From Mongoliibacter ruber (GTDB taxonomy: Bacteria; Bacteroidota; Bacteroidia; Cytophagales; Cyclobacteriaceae), in NCBI RefSeq assembly GCF_003003005.1, contig NZ_PVTR01000005.1:124001-188000 (forward strand): DNA of 64,000 nucleotides, in the 5' to 3' direction. The notes beneath the pieces are model-generated. The model ran no database searches. It was not told where the DNA came from and was given only the letters and a program-made list of their open reading frames with translations. Numbering within the stretch: the first letter of the stretch is position 1; each line of letters starts with the position of its first letter. Positions 9,797 to 17,775 of the stretch are shown here, piece by piece. The translations under genes were made by a program, and so were the position numbers.

Positions 9797-10534
9797 ATGA
9801 AAAAGGCCTATCAAAGATACCTGGAGCATCTCCAGGCTAAGCTGAACAAAGTATCTGAGCAATCGGAAAAAATAGAGCTTGCAGCCACTTGGATCAGCCA
9901 ATGCATGATGGAGAATGGGTATATTTATACGAGTGGCACAGGTCATTCACATATGTTTGCAGAAGAGATTTTTTACAGGGCAGGTGGCTTTGCAAGAGTT
10001 GTCCCCATTTTTGATGATGCACTTATGCTGCACAAAGACGCTTCATTGAGTACTGAAATTGAAAGAAAGGAAGGCTATGCTGCCAAACTTTTTGAAAACT
10101 ATCCGATCGGAAAAAACGATGTGTTTATCATTTCTTCCAACTCAGGGCGAAACACCGTGAGTATAGAAATGGCGATGATTGCAAAGCAAAAAGGCGCTAA
10201 AGTTATTGTCATCACAAACCTTAAACATACCAAGTCGGTGGATTCCAGGCATGTTTCGGGCAAAATGCTTTACGAGGTATCAGACCTCTTTTTTGATAAT
10301 ATTGGTGAAATCGGTGATGCAGCTACCTCAATAGAGGGGCTAGACTTCAGGGTCGGTGCTACATCTACGGTTATCGGGGTCAGTATACTTCAGGCTATCA
10401 TGGTGCAGGCTACAGAAAATTTAGTCTCCAAAGGCTATTTACCGGAGATATTCAGCAGTTCCAATTCTGATGAGGGCGAAGAACACAATAATGCACTGAT
10501 CAATAAATATAAGGGATATATCAAAGGGTTATAA
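9797..10534 (+). CDS. SIS-domain sugar isomerase-like protein
   Basis: A 245-residue cytoplasmic protein of the phosphosugar-binding SIS fold, resembling the UPF0309 group. The sugar-binding signature IISSNSGRN lies near residue 115, preceded by the YTSGTGHSH segment near 45 and followed by KGAKVIVITN. There is no signal peptide. It is the last gene of the tight four-gene operon (2-base gap), the only clearly cytoplasmic member, so it may handle a sugar or amino-sugar phosphate produced from what the envelope proteins process. Family members isomerise or bind phosphorylated sugars; the precise substrate is unknown. It abuts the convergent downstream gene without any spacer or terminator. Confidence 0.85.
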   Translation: MKKAYQRYLEHLQAKLNKVSEQSEKIELAATWISQCMMENGYIYTSGTGHSHMFAEEIFYRAGGFARVVPIFDDALMLHKDASLSTEIERKEGYAAKLFENYPIGKNDVFIISSNSGRNTVSIEMAMIAKQKGAKVIVITNLKHTKSVDSRHVSGKMLYEVSDLFFDNIGEIGDAATSIEGLDFRVGATSTVIGVSILQAIMVQATENLVSKGYLPEIFSSSNSDEGEEHNNALINKYKGYIKGL

Positions 10535-11293
10535 TCAATACCTGCCTCCACTGATTCCCCAGACAATCCCAACAGAAGCAAAATTGAAGAGCGCAAAATT
10601 ATATACTTCTGAAACATCTGCCCCACCTTCGAGAATTCTATAACCTGCTTTGAGATCAAAATAGTTGGACAAAGGAACCCTAACACCTCCAAAAAAATCA
10701 AATGCTCTTCCAGGTCCACCTGCCAGACCATCCCCTTCTATCAAGGCTGTCAAAATACCTGCATCATAACTCACAAACAAATGGAGAAGTGGCACAAATC
10801 CGATATCATCTTTAAAATCAGTCTGTGTTTCATCTGACAACAATACTCTGGCATCACGGATTTTGGCAGTAAAACCAACTCCTAGAACCCATTTTTCATC
10901 CTGAATCAAATCCCTTCGATAAGTTAACCTGTAACTGTTGAATTTATAAAGACCTTCCAATGACCGACTACCGTCAAATAAGGTATTTTCAAGTTGAATT
11001 TCAAATCCAGGAATCCCAGTATAATTAGCCGTAAGGGGTGCATACAAGGCGAAAATGTGATTTTTCCCAAAAGAATATCCAGGTCTAATACGATTGGGAA
11101 TCACCGGACCCTGAATATCAAAATCTCTATTGAAATCAAATGAGGTTCCGGTTTGATTGGGTATCCTTACCTGATTATATCCCGGAAAAATAAGCCCACT
11201 CTCAATATCCAAACTGATCTGTGAGTGGGCTTGATATACCAGTCCAAAAAAGATAAAAAACAAAAAGGTAAATTTACTATATGAATGACGCAT
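10535..11293 (-). CDS. outer-membrane beta-barrel-like protein, unrecognised
   Basis: A 252-residue protein with a signal peptide (hydrophobic residues about 7-22, cleavage near QAHS-Q). The rest alternates polar and aromatic residues and ends in GGRY, typical of small outer-membrane barrels. I recognise no specific family. It is transcribed towards the SIS gene and its stop codon touches the end of that gene, so each transcript must run into the other. A second exported protein starts divergently 71 bases away. Its neighbours suggest, but do not show, a link to envelope sugar processing. Confidence 0.7.
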   Translation of the reverse strand: MRHSYSKFTFLFFIFFGLVYQAHSQISLDIESGLIFPGYNQVRIPNQTGTSFDFNRDFDIQGPVIPNRIRPGYSFGKNHIFALYAPLTANYTGIPGFEIQLENTLFDGSRSLEGLYKFNSYRLTYRRDLIQDEKWVLGVGFTAKIRDARVLLSDETQTDFKDDIGFVPLLHLFVSYDAGILTALIEGDGLAGGPGRAFDFFGGVRVPLSNYFDLKAGYRILEGGADVSEVYNFALFNFASVGIVWGISGGRY

Positions 11294-11334
11294 ATATGTA
11301 AAACAAATAAATTTTTAAATTGTTACAAAAAATC

Positions 11335-11342
11335 TATTTTTG
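11335..11342 (+). promoter_or_regulatory. candidate -7 box for the 189-residue secreted protein
   Basis: TATTTTTG matches TAnnTTTG exactly and lies 22 bases before the GTG start at 11365, inside the 71-base divergent spacer. No matching -33 box is seen at normal spacing. Confidence 0.35.
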
Positions 11343-11364
11343 ACCAAAATTTAAATAGGCCTAA

Positions 11365-11934
11365 GTGAAATTTTATATTTTAACCTTTATATTTTCTATT
11401 TTCTTGATAAAGTCTTCTCAAGCACAAGAAATTCCTTCTGTAGAAAAATCAATTTGGCAAGTACAGAGTCTATTGGTCACCAAATATTTCAGCAATGAAT
11501 CTAGACTAAAAAGAGATTTGGCTCTCCGATCTGAAATCGGCTTTAATTTTTCATATAGGGAAGGTTTTTCCGTCAATCAGCCCACTGTTGCCTGGTGGCC
11601 ATTTTTAAGGCTAGAGCCCAGATTTTATTATAACCTCCAAAAGCGTGCGGCAAAAGGAAAAAAAACAGCTCAAAATTCCGGTAATTTCCTAGCACTTTCT
11701 ACCAGCTACCAACCCGACTGGTTTGTGATTTCAAATGAATCCAACATGGGAGTAATTCCAACCCTGAGTCTGATTCCCACATGGGGTATCAGGAGAAGTC
11801 CAACCCAACATTTCAACTATGAGGCAGGTATTGGAGTTGGGTATGGTTATGAATACTACAAAGTTATACCTAGGACTGTGGCTATGGGTGAGGTATTTGT
11901 CAACTTACATTTGAGAATTGGTCTACAATTATGA
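11365..11934 (+). CDS. exported protein, possible outer-membrane barrel, unrecognised
   Basis: A 189-residue protein beginning at GTG with a clear signal peptide (hydrophobic residues about 3-16, likely cleavage after SQA). The body has alternating aromatic and polar stretches and ends in HLRIGLQL, a pattern fitting the last strand of an outer-membrane barrel. No known family is evident. It overlaps by 6 bases the end of the convergent GH20 gene. The gene before it, divergent, also encodes a likely barrel, so the two may share a regulatory spacer. Confidence 0.62.
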   Translation: MKFYILTFIFSIFLIKSSQAQEIPSVEKSIWQVQSLLVTKYFSNESRLKRDLALRSEIGFNFSYREGFSVNQPTVAWWPFLRLEPRFYYNLQKRAAKGKKTAQNSGNFLALSTSYQPDWFVISNESNMGVIPTLSLIPTWGIRRSPTQHFNYEAGIGVGYGYEYYKVIPRTVAMGEVFVNLHLRIGLQL

Positions 11935-14520
11935 CCCATCCCATTTGTCACAAGTAGTCATTCCCCCTCCTTTTCCAGAGGGAGTAAACACCCTTAAACT
12001 AACCTTTCCATCTATGGGAACCGGAGCGGTATATTGAGGTGAATTGGGTGTCACCTCTGTCCCATCTCTGGTAAACCTGATGATCAAACCAGGGTGTTCT
12101 ACATTTGCATGCATAAGGCCATCTTTCACAAAAGTCCCTGGCTTCGGCAATCTGGTATTGAATCCTCCAAAGATAAAATCCAGTCTAGGCAGTTCCCTTT
12201 GTCCTACCGCATTTGAGAATTTGTTCCAATCCTCTTCCCTAGCAAATCTTCTTTCATCATGATCGTCTATTCCTGCCCAATCAGGGTCTTGGGACCAAGC
12301 CCTTTCAGCCAGACCAAATATCTTAGGTAGCAGGTAATACTCCATCATATCCTGCCCTTTGACAGTCTCCGTCCACAATTGACCCGAAATCCCCTTGATG
12401 TTTTTCTTCCCCTCAGCTGTAAGTTTTTCTTTACTCTGCAGAAGCACATCAATATCCAAAGGTCGCCCATACATGTCCACATCGTTAGAAATAAAGTGAT
12501 TCAATGGCACTGTTTGCCAAGCTGTTTTTAAATCAACATAGCCTGACCATTCATGCCCCGGTTCGTCGGGGTGAAGGTCATAGGCCAAATCAAAATAAAG
12601 GTTTGAAGAATTACAGACCACAACTTCATATCCCGCATTGGCAAGTTGATAAGCCATATCCTCCCCTCCCCATCCTGCGACTGCATTCCACGCATATACT
12701 CTGAAGTCAGCGTCTGCAAATTCAGGATTAGGCACAGATTTACTACTGCCATTCTCAGCGACTTCCATCTGACCTATCTCTTCCCAACCAGCAGTCTGAA
12801 GCCCTTTTTCCCCAAACATTCTATTGATCCTGGTATAAAAATAATTTCTAAGCTCCTCTACTGAACTCACTGAATCTGATTCCATGATGAACTTTTCGCA
12901 AACAGGAGAGGCAGTCCAAGCACCATGAGGCACTTCATCCCCACCGGTATGAAAAGTATGTAAAGGAACATTTGCCTCATTGTACATGCTGATGATTTCA
13001 TCCAAAACCTTCTCATAAAAGCGGAATGCAGATTCTTGACAGATGCAAATGGTGTTTCCTCTGAAATTCTGTGCAGACAAGTATTCTGATTGGTCATCAA
13101 AATCTTCTAGGAGGAATTCTTTAGCTCCTTGTTCATCACCATTTTCCATTTTTTGGTGATACCGGTAGCGCATCGCAATAATCGCTGCACGGGAATGTGC
13201 AGGAACACCAATTTCAGGTATCACCTCTATATGCCTTTCCTTGGCATATCTGAGGATATCCTGAAAATCGGAAACAGTATAAAAACCTGTCCCTTGGGGT
13301 GAATCATCCTTATTAGGTCCAGATCCATAATAAGGCCATAAAAATTCTTTTTCTTCTTTGGAATGCCCTCTTTTACTTCCAATCTCAGTCAATTCAGGAA
13401 GTCCGGGAATTTCAATTCTCCAGCCCTCATCATTGGCCAGATTGAAATGAAATACATTCAATTTATAAAAAGACATCAAATCCAGTAGCTTAAGTACCGC
13501 TTCCTTGGATTGAAAATTTCTTGCTACATCCAAAAACAAGCCCCTATATCCAAACCTTGGTTCATCCTGTATGCTAACTTGAGGAACCTCAATGTCCGAT
13601 ACTTTATCCTCAAAAGCATAAATTGGCATCAGGGCCATCAAACTTTGCATGCCATAAAAAACGCCTTGATTTTGACTTGCTTTGAGGGTAATTACCTCAC
13701 TCTCCACATCCAATTCATAGCCCTCAGTACCAAGATCTTTATCACTTTTTAATAGTAAAATAGATGCACCTTCTTTTCCTGAATCAGAAACACTTCCGCT
13801 ATAAAGGGCCTCCAACCATTTTTTCAAGTGCTTGGCTTCATGCTCAAAACCCTCCTCGACAAAAAGCTTGATATTACTCCCACTATTCCAGTGTCCATCA
13901 TTCAACACGTAAGTTTTCGGGGTAGGAATAATTGGACTGAAGTCTGTTTGCCGAAGTAATTTCAGATTTTTATTTCTCTCAAACAGAAAGTTGCCTGTAG
14001 GGATTGGAAGACCTAGGCCTTCTGTATCTCTTACCATGGTTGGTATTTTTATTCCTTTCACATCATAGCCAGTCAAAGGATTGCCTTCTTCTTTATCACC
14101 AAAAACAATATACAATGCCTCAGGAACGTGGGTATTTTTGGTGAGAAAATTATCAGAGCGGTATTCAATGGTGTAAGACTCACCTGATGCCAAAGAGGGG
14201 AAGCCTTCCTTGGGTGCAATACCAAAATAATCACCGGATAAATGACTGATGGATACTGCCCCTGAAATCACTTCCGGCGCAACCGACAGAAAAATCGTAT
14301 TAAAAAATATTTCCCAATCAGGTTTCAAGTCTTGTTTACCATTATTGGTGATCTTAAATGAAGCTCTATGAAAAGCTTTCGGGTGTGGAGAGTTTTCAAG
14401 AATTTCCCATTCAATGTGAATATCCTCAGCTGATGGGTGGCCATTTCGAGTAGAACAAAAACTAAGAAGCAATGATACCGCTGTAAGGGTCAGGACAGAG
14501 TAAATAAGTTTTCTTATCAT
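11929..14520 (-). CDS. GH20 beta-N-acetylhexosaminidase (chitobiase-type) lipoprotein
   Basis: Releases terminal N-acetylglucosamine or -galactosamine from oligosaccharides outside the cytoplasm. The start is ATG at 14520, opening a lipoprotein signal with lipobox LLSFC; a TTG 15 bases upstream is less likely. In 863 residues the order is: CHB_HEX carbohydrate-binding-like N-domain (about 30-165), GH20b alpha/beta domain (about 185-320), the GH20 barrel (about 325-740) and a chitobiase-type C-terminal domain. The catalytic pair is Asp528-Glu529 in HTGGDEVPHG. This architecture is that of chitobiases acting on chitin oligomers. The divergent neighbour is a NagX-like protein, supporting amino-sugar use. 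No SusC/SusD pair is adjacent. Confidence 0.93.
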   Translation of the reverse strand: MIRKLIYSVLTLTAVSLLLSFCSTRNGHPSAEDIHIEWEILENSPHPKAFHRASFKITNNGKQDLKPDWEIFFNTIFLSVAPEVISGAVSISHLSGDYFGIAPKEGFPSLASGESYTIEYRSDNFLTKNTHVPEALYIVFGDKEEGNPLTGYDVKGIKIPTMVRDTEGLGLPIPTGNFLFERNKNLKLLRQTDFSPIIPTPKTYVLNDGHWNSGSNIKLFVEEGFEHEAKHLKKWLEALYSGSVSDSGKEGASILLLKSDKDLGTEGYELDVESEVITLKASQNQGVFYGMQSLMALMPIYAFEDKVSDIEVPQVSIQDEPRFGYRGLFLDVARNFQSKEAVLKLLDLMSFYKLNVFHFNLANDEGWRIEIPGLPELTEIGSKRGHSKEEKEFLWPYYGSGPNKDDSPQGTGFYTVSDFQDILRYAKERHIEVIPEIGVPAHSRAAIIAMRYRYHQKMENGDEQGAKEFLLEDFDDQSEYLSAQNFRGNTICICQESAFRFYEKVLDEIISMYNEANVPLHTFHTGGDEVPHGAWTASPVCEKFIMESDSVSSVEELRNYFYTRINRMFGEKGLQTAGWEEIGQMEVAENGSSKSVPNPEFADADFRVYAWNAVAGWGGEDMAYQLANAGYEVVVCNSSNLYFDLAYDLHPDEPGHEWSGYVDLKTAWQTVPLNHFISNDVDMYGRPLDIDVLLQSKEKLTAEGKKNIKGISGQLWTETVKGQDMMEYYLLPKIFGLAERAWSQDPDWAGIDDHDERRFAREEDWNKFSNAVGQRELPRLDFIFGGFNTRLPKPGTFVKDGLMHANVEHPGLIIRFTRDGTEVTPNSPQYTAPVPIDGKVSLRVFTPSGKGGGMTTCDKWDGS

Positions 14521-14880
14521 TCTTGAATATAACAAATAACCCTATGGAGAAAAAAAGCATAAAACATTTTAACTATGTTTTGACCAAACAACCAATAAAA
14601 TACCCCTTTTATTAACATTTAAAGTGTTTTATTAACACAGAAATAGTAGTGACAGAATCATATTATTTTTAATATTTAGGTTAATTGATATTTAATTACT
14701 GATTAAAATAGTCGTATAATCATATTGTATAAATAGGAACCTACCAATTACACATTCAAACCAAAATTCAAATCAGTATTGGCCACTCTCTACAAATACA
14801 ATTTTTAAATCCATACTTTCTTTATATTTTACACGAAGTTTGCGCTTATTGTAAAAATTATTACCCAACCAATCTAACCT
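14521..14880. other. 360-base divergent spacer between GH20 and NagX-like genes
   Basis: Very AT-rich and without any plausible coding frame. It must contain the promoters of both divergent genes. On the plus strand GAAGTTTG (14835-14842) is a one-mismatch -7 box about 40 bases before the acyltransferase start; no clear -33 box is seen. I see no convincing operator palindrome. Confidence 0.4.
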
Positions 14881-16026
14881 ATGGCAACCTTACAACCTTC
14901 GGGAGTTCTTTTACAAGAAAGATACCTTGCCTTGGATGTACTTAGAGGACTGACCATCGCCTTGATGATCGTCGTTAATACTCCTGGATCCTGGTCTCAT
15001 ATGTACGCCCCATTTATGCATGCCGCTTGGCACGGATTCACCATTACAGACCTTGTATTTCCTACTTTCCTTTTTGTGGTCGGAAACGCAATGAGCTTCA
15101 GTATGAAAAAACTAGAGCGGATGGATCAAGGCATGTTCTTGAAAAAAGTATTCAAAAGGACATTTTTAATTTTCTTAATCGGATGGGGGCTGAATGCTTT
15201 TCCATTTTTTGAACAAACAGAAAATGGTATTTCCATGATCAATTGGGGTGAAGTCAGGTTACTTGGTGTACTTCAGCGCATAGCCTTGTGCTATATGTTT
15301 GCCGCCTTGATTCTCTATTATCTGAGCAGACAGGGTGCTATCTTGGTCAGTATATTGATTTTAATTGCATACTGGCCAATCATGTATTTTTTCGGAGATC
15401 AGGGCGACCCTTATTCGCTCACCGGTAATGCTGCATTGAAATTAGACCTTTGGCTGATCGGACCTACAAACTTATATGGAGGGGAAGGAATCCCTTTTGA
15501 CCCAGAAGGTCTTCTCAGCACTTTCCCAGCTGTGGTAAATGTGCTAGCAGGTTTTTTTGCAGGTAAGTTTATCCAGCAACTGGGCAATACTACAAAAACA
15601 GTCAAATTTCTTCTTGTGGCTGGTTTAATACTGATTGCTATCTGCTTGGCATGGGATACTTTCTTTCCCATGAACAAAAAATTATGGACCAGTCCTTATG
15701 TACTCATGACAGTCGGATTGGATTTAATACTGATCGGAGCTTTAATCATGATCATTGAAGTATGGCAACAAAGGAATTGGACATATCCTCTCCAAGTCTT
15801 TGGGAGAAACCCTCTTATTTTGTATGTACTTTCTGGTATTGTAATCAGCTTGATGTATATTTTCTCTGTAGGAGATCAAAGCTTCAAAAGTTTTATATAT
15901 GCCAATGCGTTCACCAATTGGTTATCACCTAAAAATGCCTCGTTACTGTTTTCCATAGCTTACATGCTTTTGATCTGGCTGATAGGGTTGTGGATGGACA
16001 AGAAAAAAGTATACATTAAAGTATAG
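14881..16026 (+). CDS. NagX/HGSNAT-like membrane acyltransferase (DUF5009 type)
   Basis: A 381-residue multi-spanning membrane protein related to heparan-alpha-glucosaminide N-acetyltransferase and to NagX of bacterial N-acetylglucosamine clusters. It shows the family opening RYLALDVLRGLTIALM, the HAAWHGFTITDLVFP segment whose His corresponds to the proposed catalytic position, FLFVVGNAMSFS, the PFDPEGLLST segment and GRNPLILYVLSG near the C-terminus, with about ten hydrophobic segments. It likely transfers acetyl groups across the inner membrane to or from amino sugars. Placement head-to-head with a chitobiase-type GH20 enzyme fits chitin or N-acetylglucosamine use. A bidirectional terminator follows. 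Confidence 0.85.
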   Translation: MATLQPSGVLLQERYLALDVLRGLTIALMIVVNTPGSWSHMYAPFMHAAWHGFTITDLVFPTFLFVVGNAMSFSMKKLERMDQGMFLKKVFKRTFLIFLIGWGLNAFPFFEQTENGISMINWGEVRLLGVLQRIALCYMFAALILYYLSRQGAILVSILILIAYWPIMYFFGDQGDPYSLTGNAALKLDLWLIGPTNLYGGEGIPFDPEGLLSTFPAVVNVLAGFFAGKFIQQLGNTTKTVKFLLVAGLILIAICLAWDTFFPMNKKLWTSPYVLMTVGLDLILIGALIMIIEVWQQRNWTYPLQVFGRNPLILYVLSGIVISLMYIFSVGDQSFKSFIYANAFTNWLSPKNASLLFSIAYMLLIWLIGLWMDKKKVYIKV

Positions 16027-16047
16027 AAATTTTATGTTATTGAGTAT

Positions 16048-16090
16048 AAAAAAAGTCCCCAAAAAACTGCATCTTCTTGGGGACTTTTTT
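16048..16090. terminator. bidirectional terminator between convergent genes
   Basis: A stem of AAAAAAGTCCCCAAgA with its complement TCTTGGGGACTTTTTT flanks a short loop. A-runs on one side and T-runs on the other make it usable from both strands. It separates the NagX-like gene from the DUF3109 gene, whose stop codon touches its end. Confidence 0.9.
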
Positions 16091-16654
16091 CTATCCTTCT
16101 ATTTCATTTACCAATTCTTCATACCAAGCTTCTCCATATCTTCTTACCAAAGCATCCTTTAGAAATTTGTAAACAGGAACTCCCAATTTACTTCCAAGAC
16201 TACATGCTGGACTGCAAATATGCCAACGATCATAATTTAAGGCTTCAAACTGGTCGTATTTGGTAATCCGAATGGGGTACATATGACAGGAAATCGGCTT
16301 TTTAAAGGAGATTTTTCCATCAAGGTAAGCTTGTTCGATCCCACATTTCAAAATTCCCCTATTGTCATACAAGGCGTAAGCACACTCTCTATTTTCTCCA
16401 ATGGTGGGAGTGCCCTTATCTCCGTCCTTGTCAATGACCCAAGTGCCCTCTCTTTCTATGACTTTCCTTCCTTCCTCAGTAATGTAATCCTTGACAATTG
16501 GGTAGATTTCCTCTATAATTTTGGTCTCCTCATCTTCTAAAGGCGCACCGGCATCTCCTTCGACACAACAAGCCCCTTTGCATTTTTCAAGATCGCAGAC
16601 AAAAAACTGTTCCTTGATATCATCACTTAAAACCGCATTCCCGACTAAAATCAT
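16091..16654 (-). CDS. DUF3109 family cysteine-rich protein
   Basis: A 187-residue cytoplasmic protein. I start at ATG 16654 ([17 protein letters not shown]), the usual opening; a TTG 24 bases upstream is possible. The family signature is the cysteine cluster [17 protein letters not shown] at about residues 21-37, with further cysteines in [24 protein letters not shown] and [10 protein letters not shown]. The cysteine spacing suggests zinc or iron-sulfur binding, like the YkgJ group. The role is unknown. Single-gene unit ending at a bidirectional terminator. Confidence 0.85.
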   Translation of the reverse strand: MILVGNAVLSDDIKEQFFVCDLEKCKGACCVEGDAGAPLEDEETKIIEEIYPIVKDYITEEGRKVIEREGTWVIDKDGDKGTPTIGENRECAYALYDNRGILKCGIEQAYLDGKISFKKPISCHMYPIRITKYDQFEALNYDRWHICSPACSLGSKLGVPVYKFLKDALVRRYGEAWYEELVNEIEG

Positions 16655-16718
16655 ATTATCTGTATTATTAGATTGCAAAGGTAAGTTTATTCTTAAAGGC
16701 TAAAAACGATTCTTATGC

Positions 16719-17177
16719 TCATTTTCGCCGCACGTAAACATCTTTACTCAACTTTGCTATTACCTTCCCTTCCTTGTCTTTGATCTCACAAGGAAATGTG
16801 AAGACCTTTTTCCCTAATTCATCTACCTCCTCTTTGACAATTTTTATTTTCTCCTCAGGTATGGAGAACTCTGCATAGACAGTCCCCTTTCCTGGTCTTT
16901 GAAAATCTATACTGGCCGCTTTGTCCCATACTATATATTGCTCCCCTAAATTGATCAATAAAATAAACATAAAGAATGGATCACACATCGCATACAAAGA
17001 CCCACCAAAAGCTGTACCTACAAGGTTTTTGTTATACCATGTCAATTTGAGTCTGACTTTGAAAAAAGTAAAATCATCATTGTAATCAATCACCTTGATC
17101 CCCGAGAAAAAATAAGGAGGGTAAATATTCATCAACTTGATCAGTCGCTTATACTTTTTGAATCTTTTGCTGTCCAT
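16719..17177 (-). CDS. DUF4442 hotdog-fold (thioesterase-like) protein
   Basis: A 152-residue soluble protein of the DUF4442 group, related to PaaI-type hotdog thioesterases. The body matches the family: NIYPPYFFSGIKV near the start, TAFGGSLYAMCDPFFMF on the central helix and KDVYVRRK at the end. I prefer ATG 17177 (MDSKRFKKYKR). An ATG at 17210 and a TTG at 17231 in the same frame would add up to 18 residues, but these codons lie inside a dispersed repeat that recurs at the far end of the window, so they may be repeat-derived. A typical thioesterase catalytic acid is not obvious, so the activity is uncertain. Confidence 0.8.
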   Translation of the reverse strand: MDSKRFKKYKRLIKLMNIYPPYFFSGIKVIDYNDDFTFFKVRLKLTWYNKNLVGTAFGGSLYAMCDPFFMFILLINLGEQYIVWDKAASIDFQRPGKGTVYAEFSIPEEKIKIVKEEVDELGKKVFTFPCEIKDKEGKVIAKLSKDVYVRRK

Positions 17178-17190
17178 TGTAGATTTTAAT

Positions 17191-17348
17191 AAATGTATAT
17201 CCGCTTTCATACCAGTGGAATCTATAAGCAAGAATTAACTTGTGATTTAGAACCAATATCTATAAATATCAGGTATCTATTAGTATCCGTTTGCCAAAAA
17301 ACCATAGTTTAGTTGATTAGTGGCATGATTGCGGATAATCATATTTTA
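17191..17348 (-). repeat. dispersed repeat, copy 1 (about 155 bases)
   Basis: This stretch matches the reverse complement of 63821-63973 over its whole length, with roughly 80 percent identity by eye and few gaps. Conserved blocks include TATCCGCTTTCA, TCTATTAGTATCC, TTTGCCAAAAAA and GCGGATAATCATATTTT. An outer stem TGATTA/TAATCA is kept in both copies. It reaches into the 5' end of the DUF4442 frame. Confidence 0.8.
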
Positions 17349-17447
17349 ATATTTAGGAATCATACAAAAAGGATATGACCTCGTCATCGCATCATTCTGA
17401 GATTTTAAAATTTGTCATTTCCACAAAGAGAATGACAGTATGGTCCG

Positions 17448-17583
17448 CGTCATGCTGAACGGAGCCTACCCCATGTAGGCAGACTTGCGGAGTTGAAAGC
17501 CTGTCCCGCAGCATTGCGGGGGATCTCCTTCCCTTGAGAGTAGGAGATTCTTCTCCCGTATAGCTATCGGGATCAGAATGACG
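17448..17583. repeat. REP-like palindromic intergenic element
   Basis: The ends CGTCATGCTGA (17448-17458) and TCAGAATGACG (17573-17583) are near-perfect inverted repeats. Inside are nested hairpins: CCTAC/GTAGG, CCCGCA/TGCGGG (17505-17520), ATCTCCT/AGGAGAT, and CCCGTATAGCTATCGGGA. A smaller related palindrome, GTCATT...AATGAC, lies at 17414-17436. It is more GC-rich than its surroundings and non-coding. Elements with such TCATGCTGA / TCAGAATGA ends are widespread as intergenic repeats. Confidence 0.7.
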
Positions 17584-17649
17584 ATCCCTACAAATCCGTC
17601 ATTGGTAGCCAAATTAAAGATTATCTATAAAATCAAAATGAATATAAGC

Positions 17650-17685
17650 AAAAAAAGAACCGTTCCGATGACTCGGAACGGTTCA
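17650..17685 (-). terminator. terminator of the TonB-dependent receptor gene
   Basis: A perfect 12-bp stem GAACCGTTCCGA with a 4-base loop (17657-17685) is followed, on the minus strand, by a run of seven Ts. It lies about 90 bases beyond the receptor stop codon. Confidence 0.85.
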
Positions 17686-17775
17686 ACCCAGCACTATGAA
17701 GAAAAGCTTATTAAAGCCTTCCAATACATAACATGGCCGGATAAGTAATGTTTATGAAAATAAATATTTTTTTTC

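Noticed and set aside
17178-17231. Longer N-terminus for the DUF4442 protein
   Set aside because: These codons fall largely within a dispersed repeat, and ATG 17177 begins the family-like sequence; kept only as an alternative.
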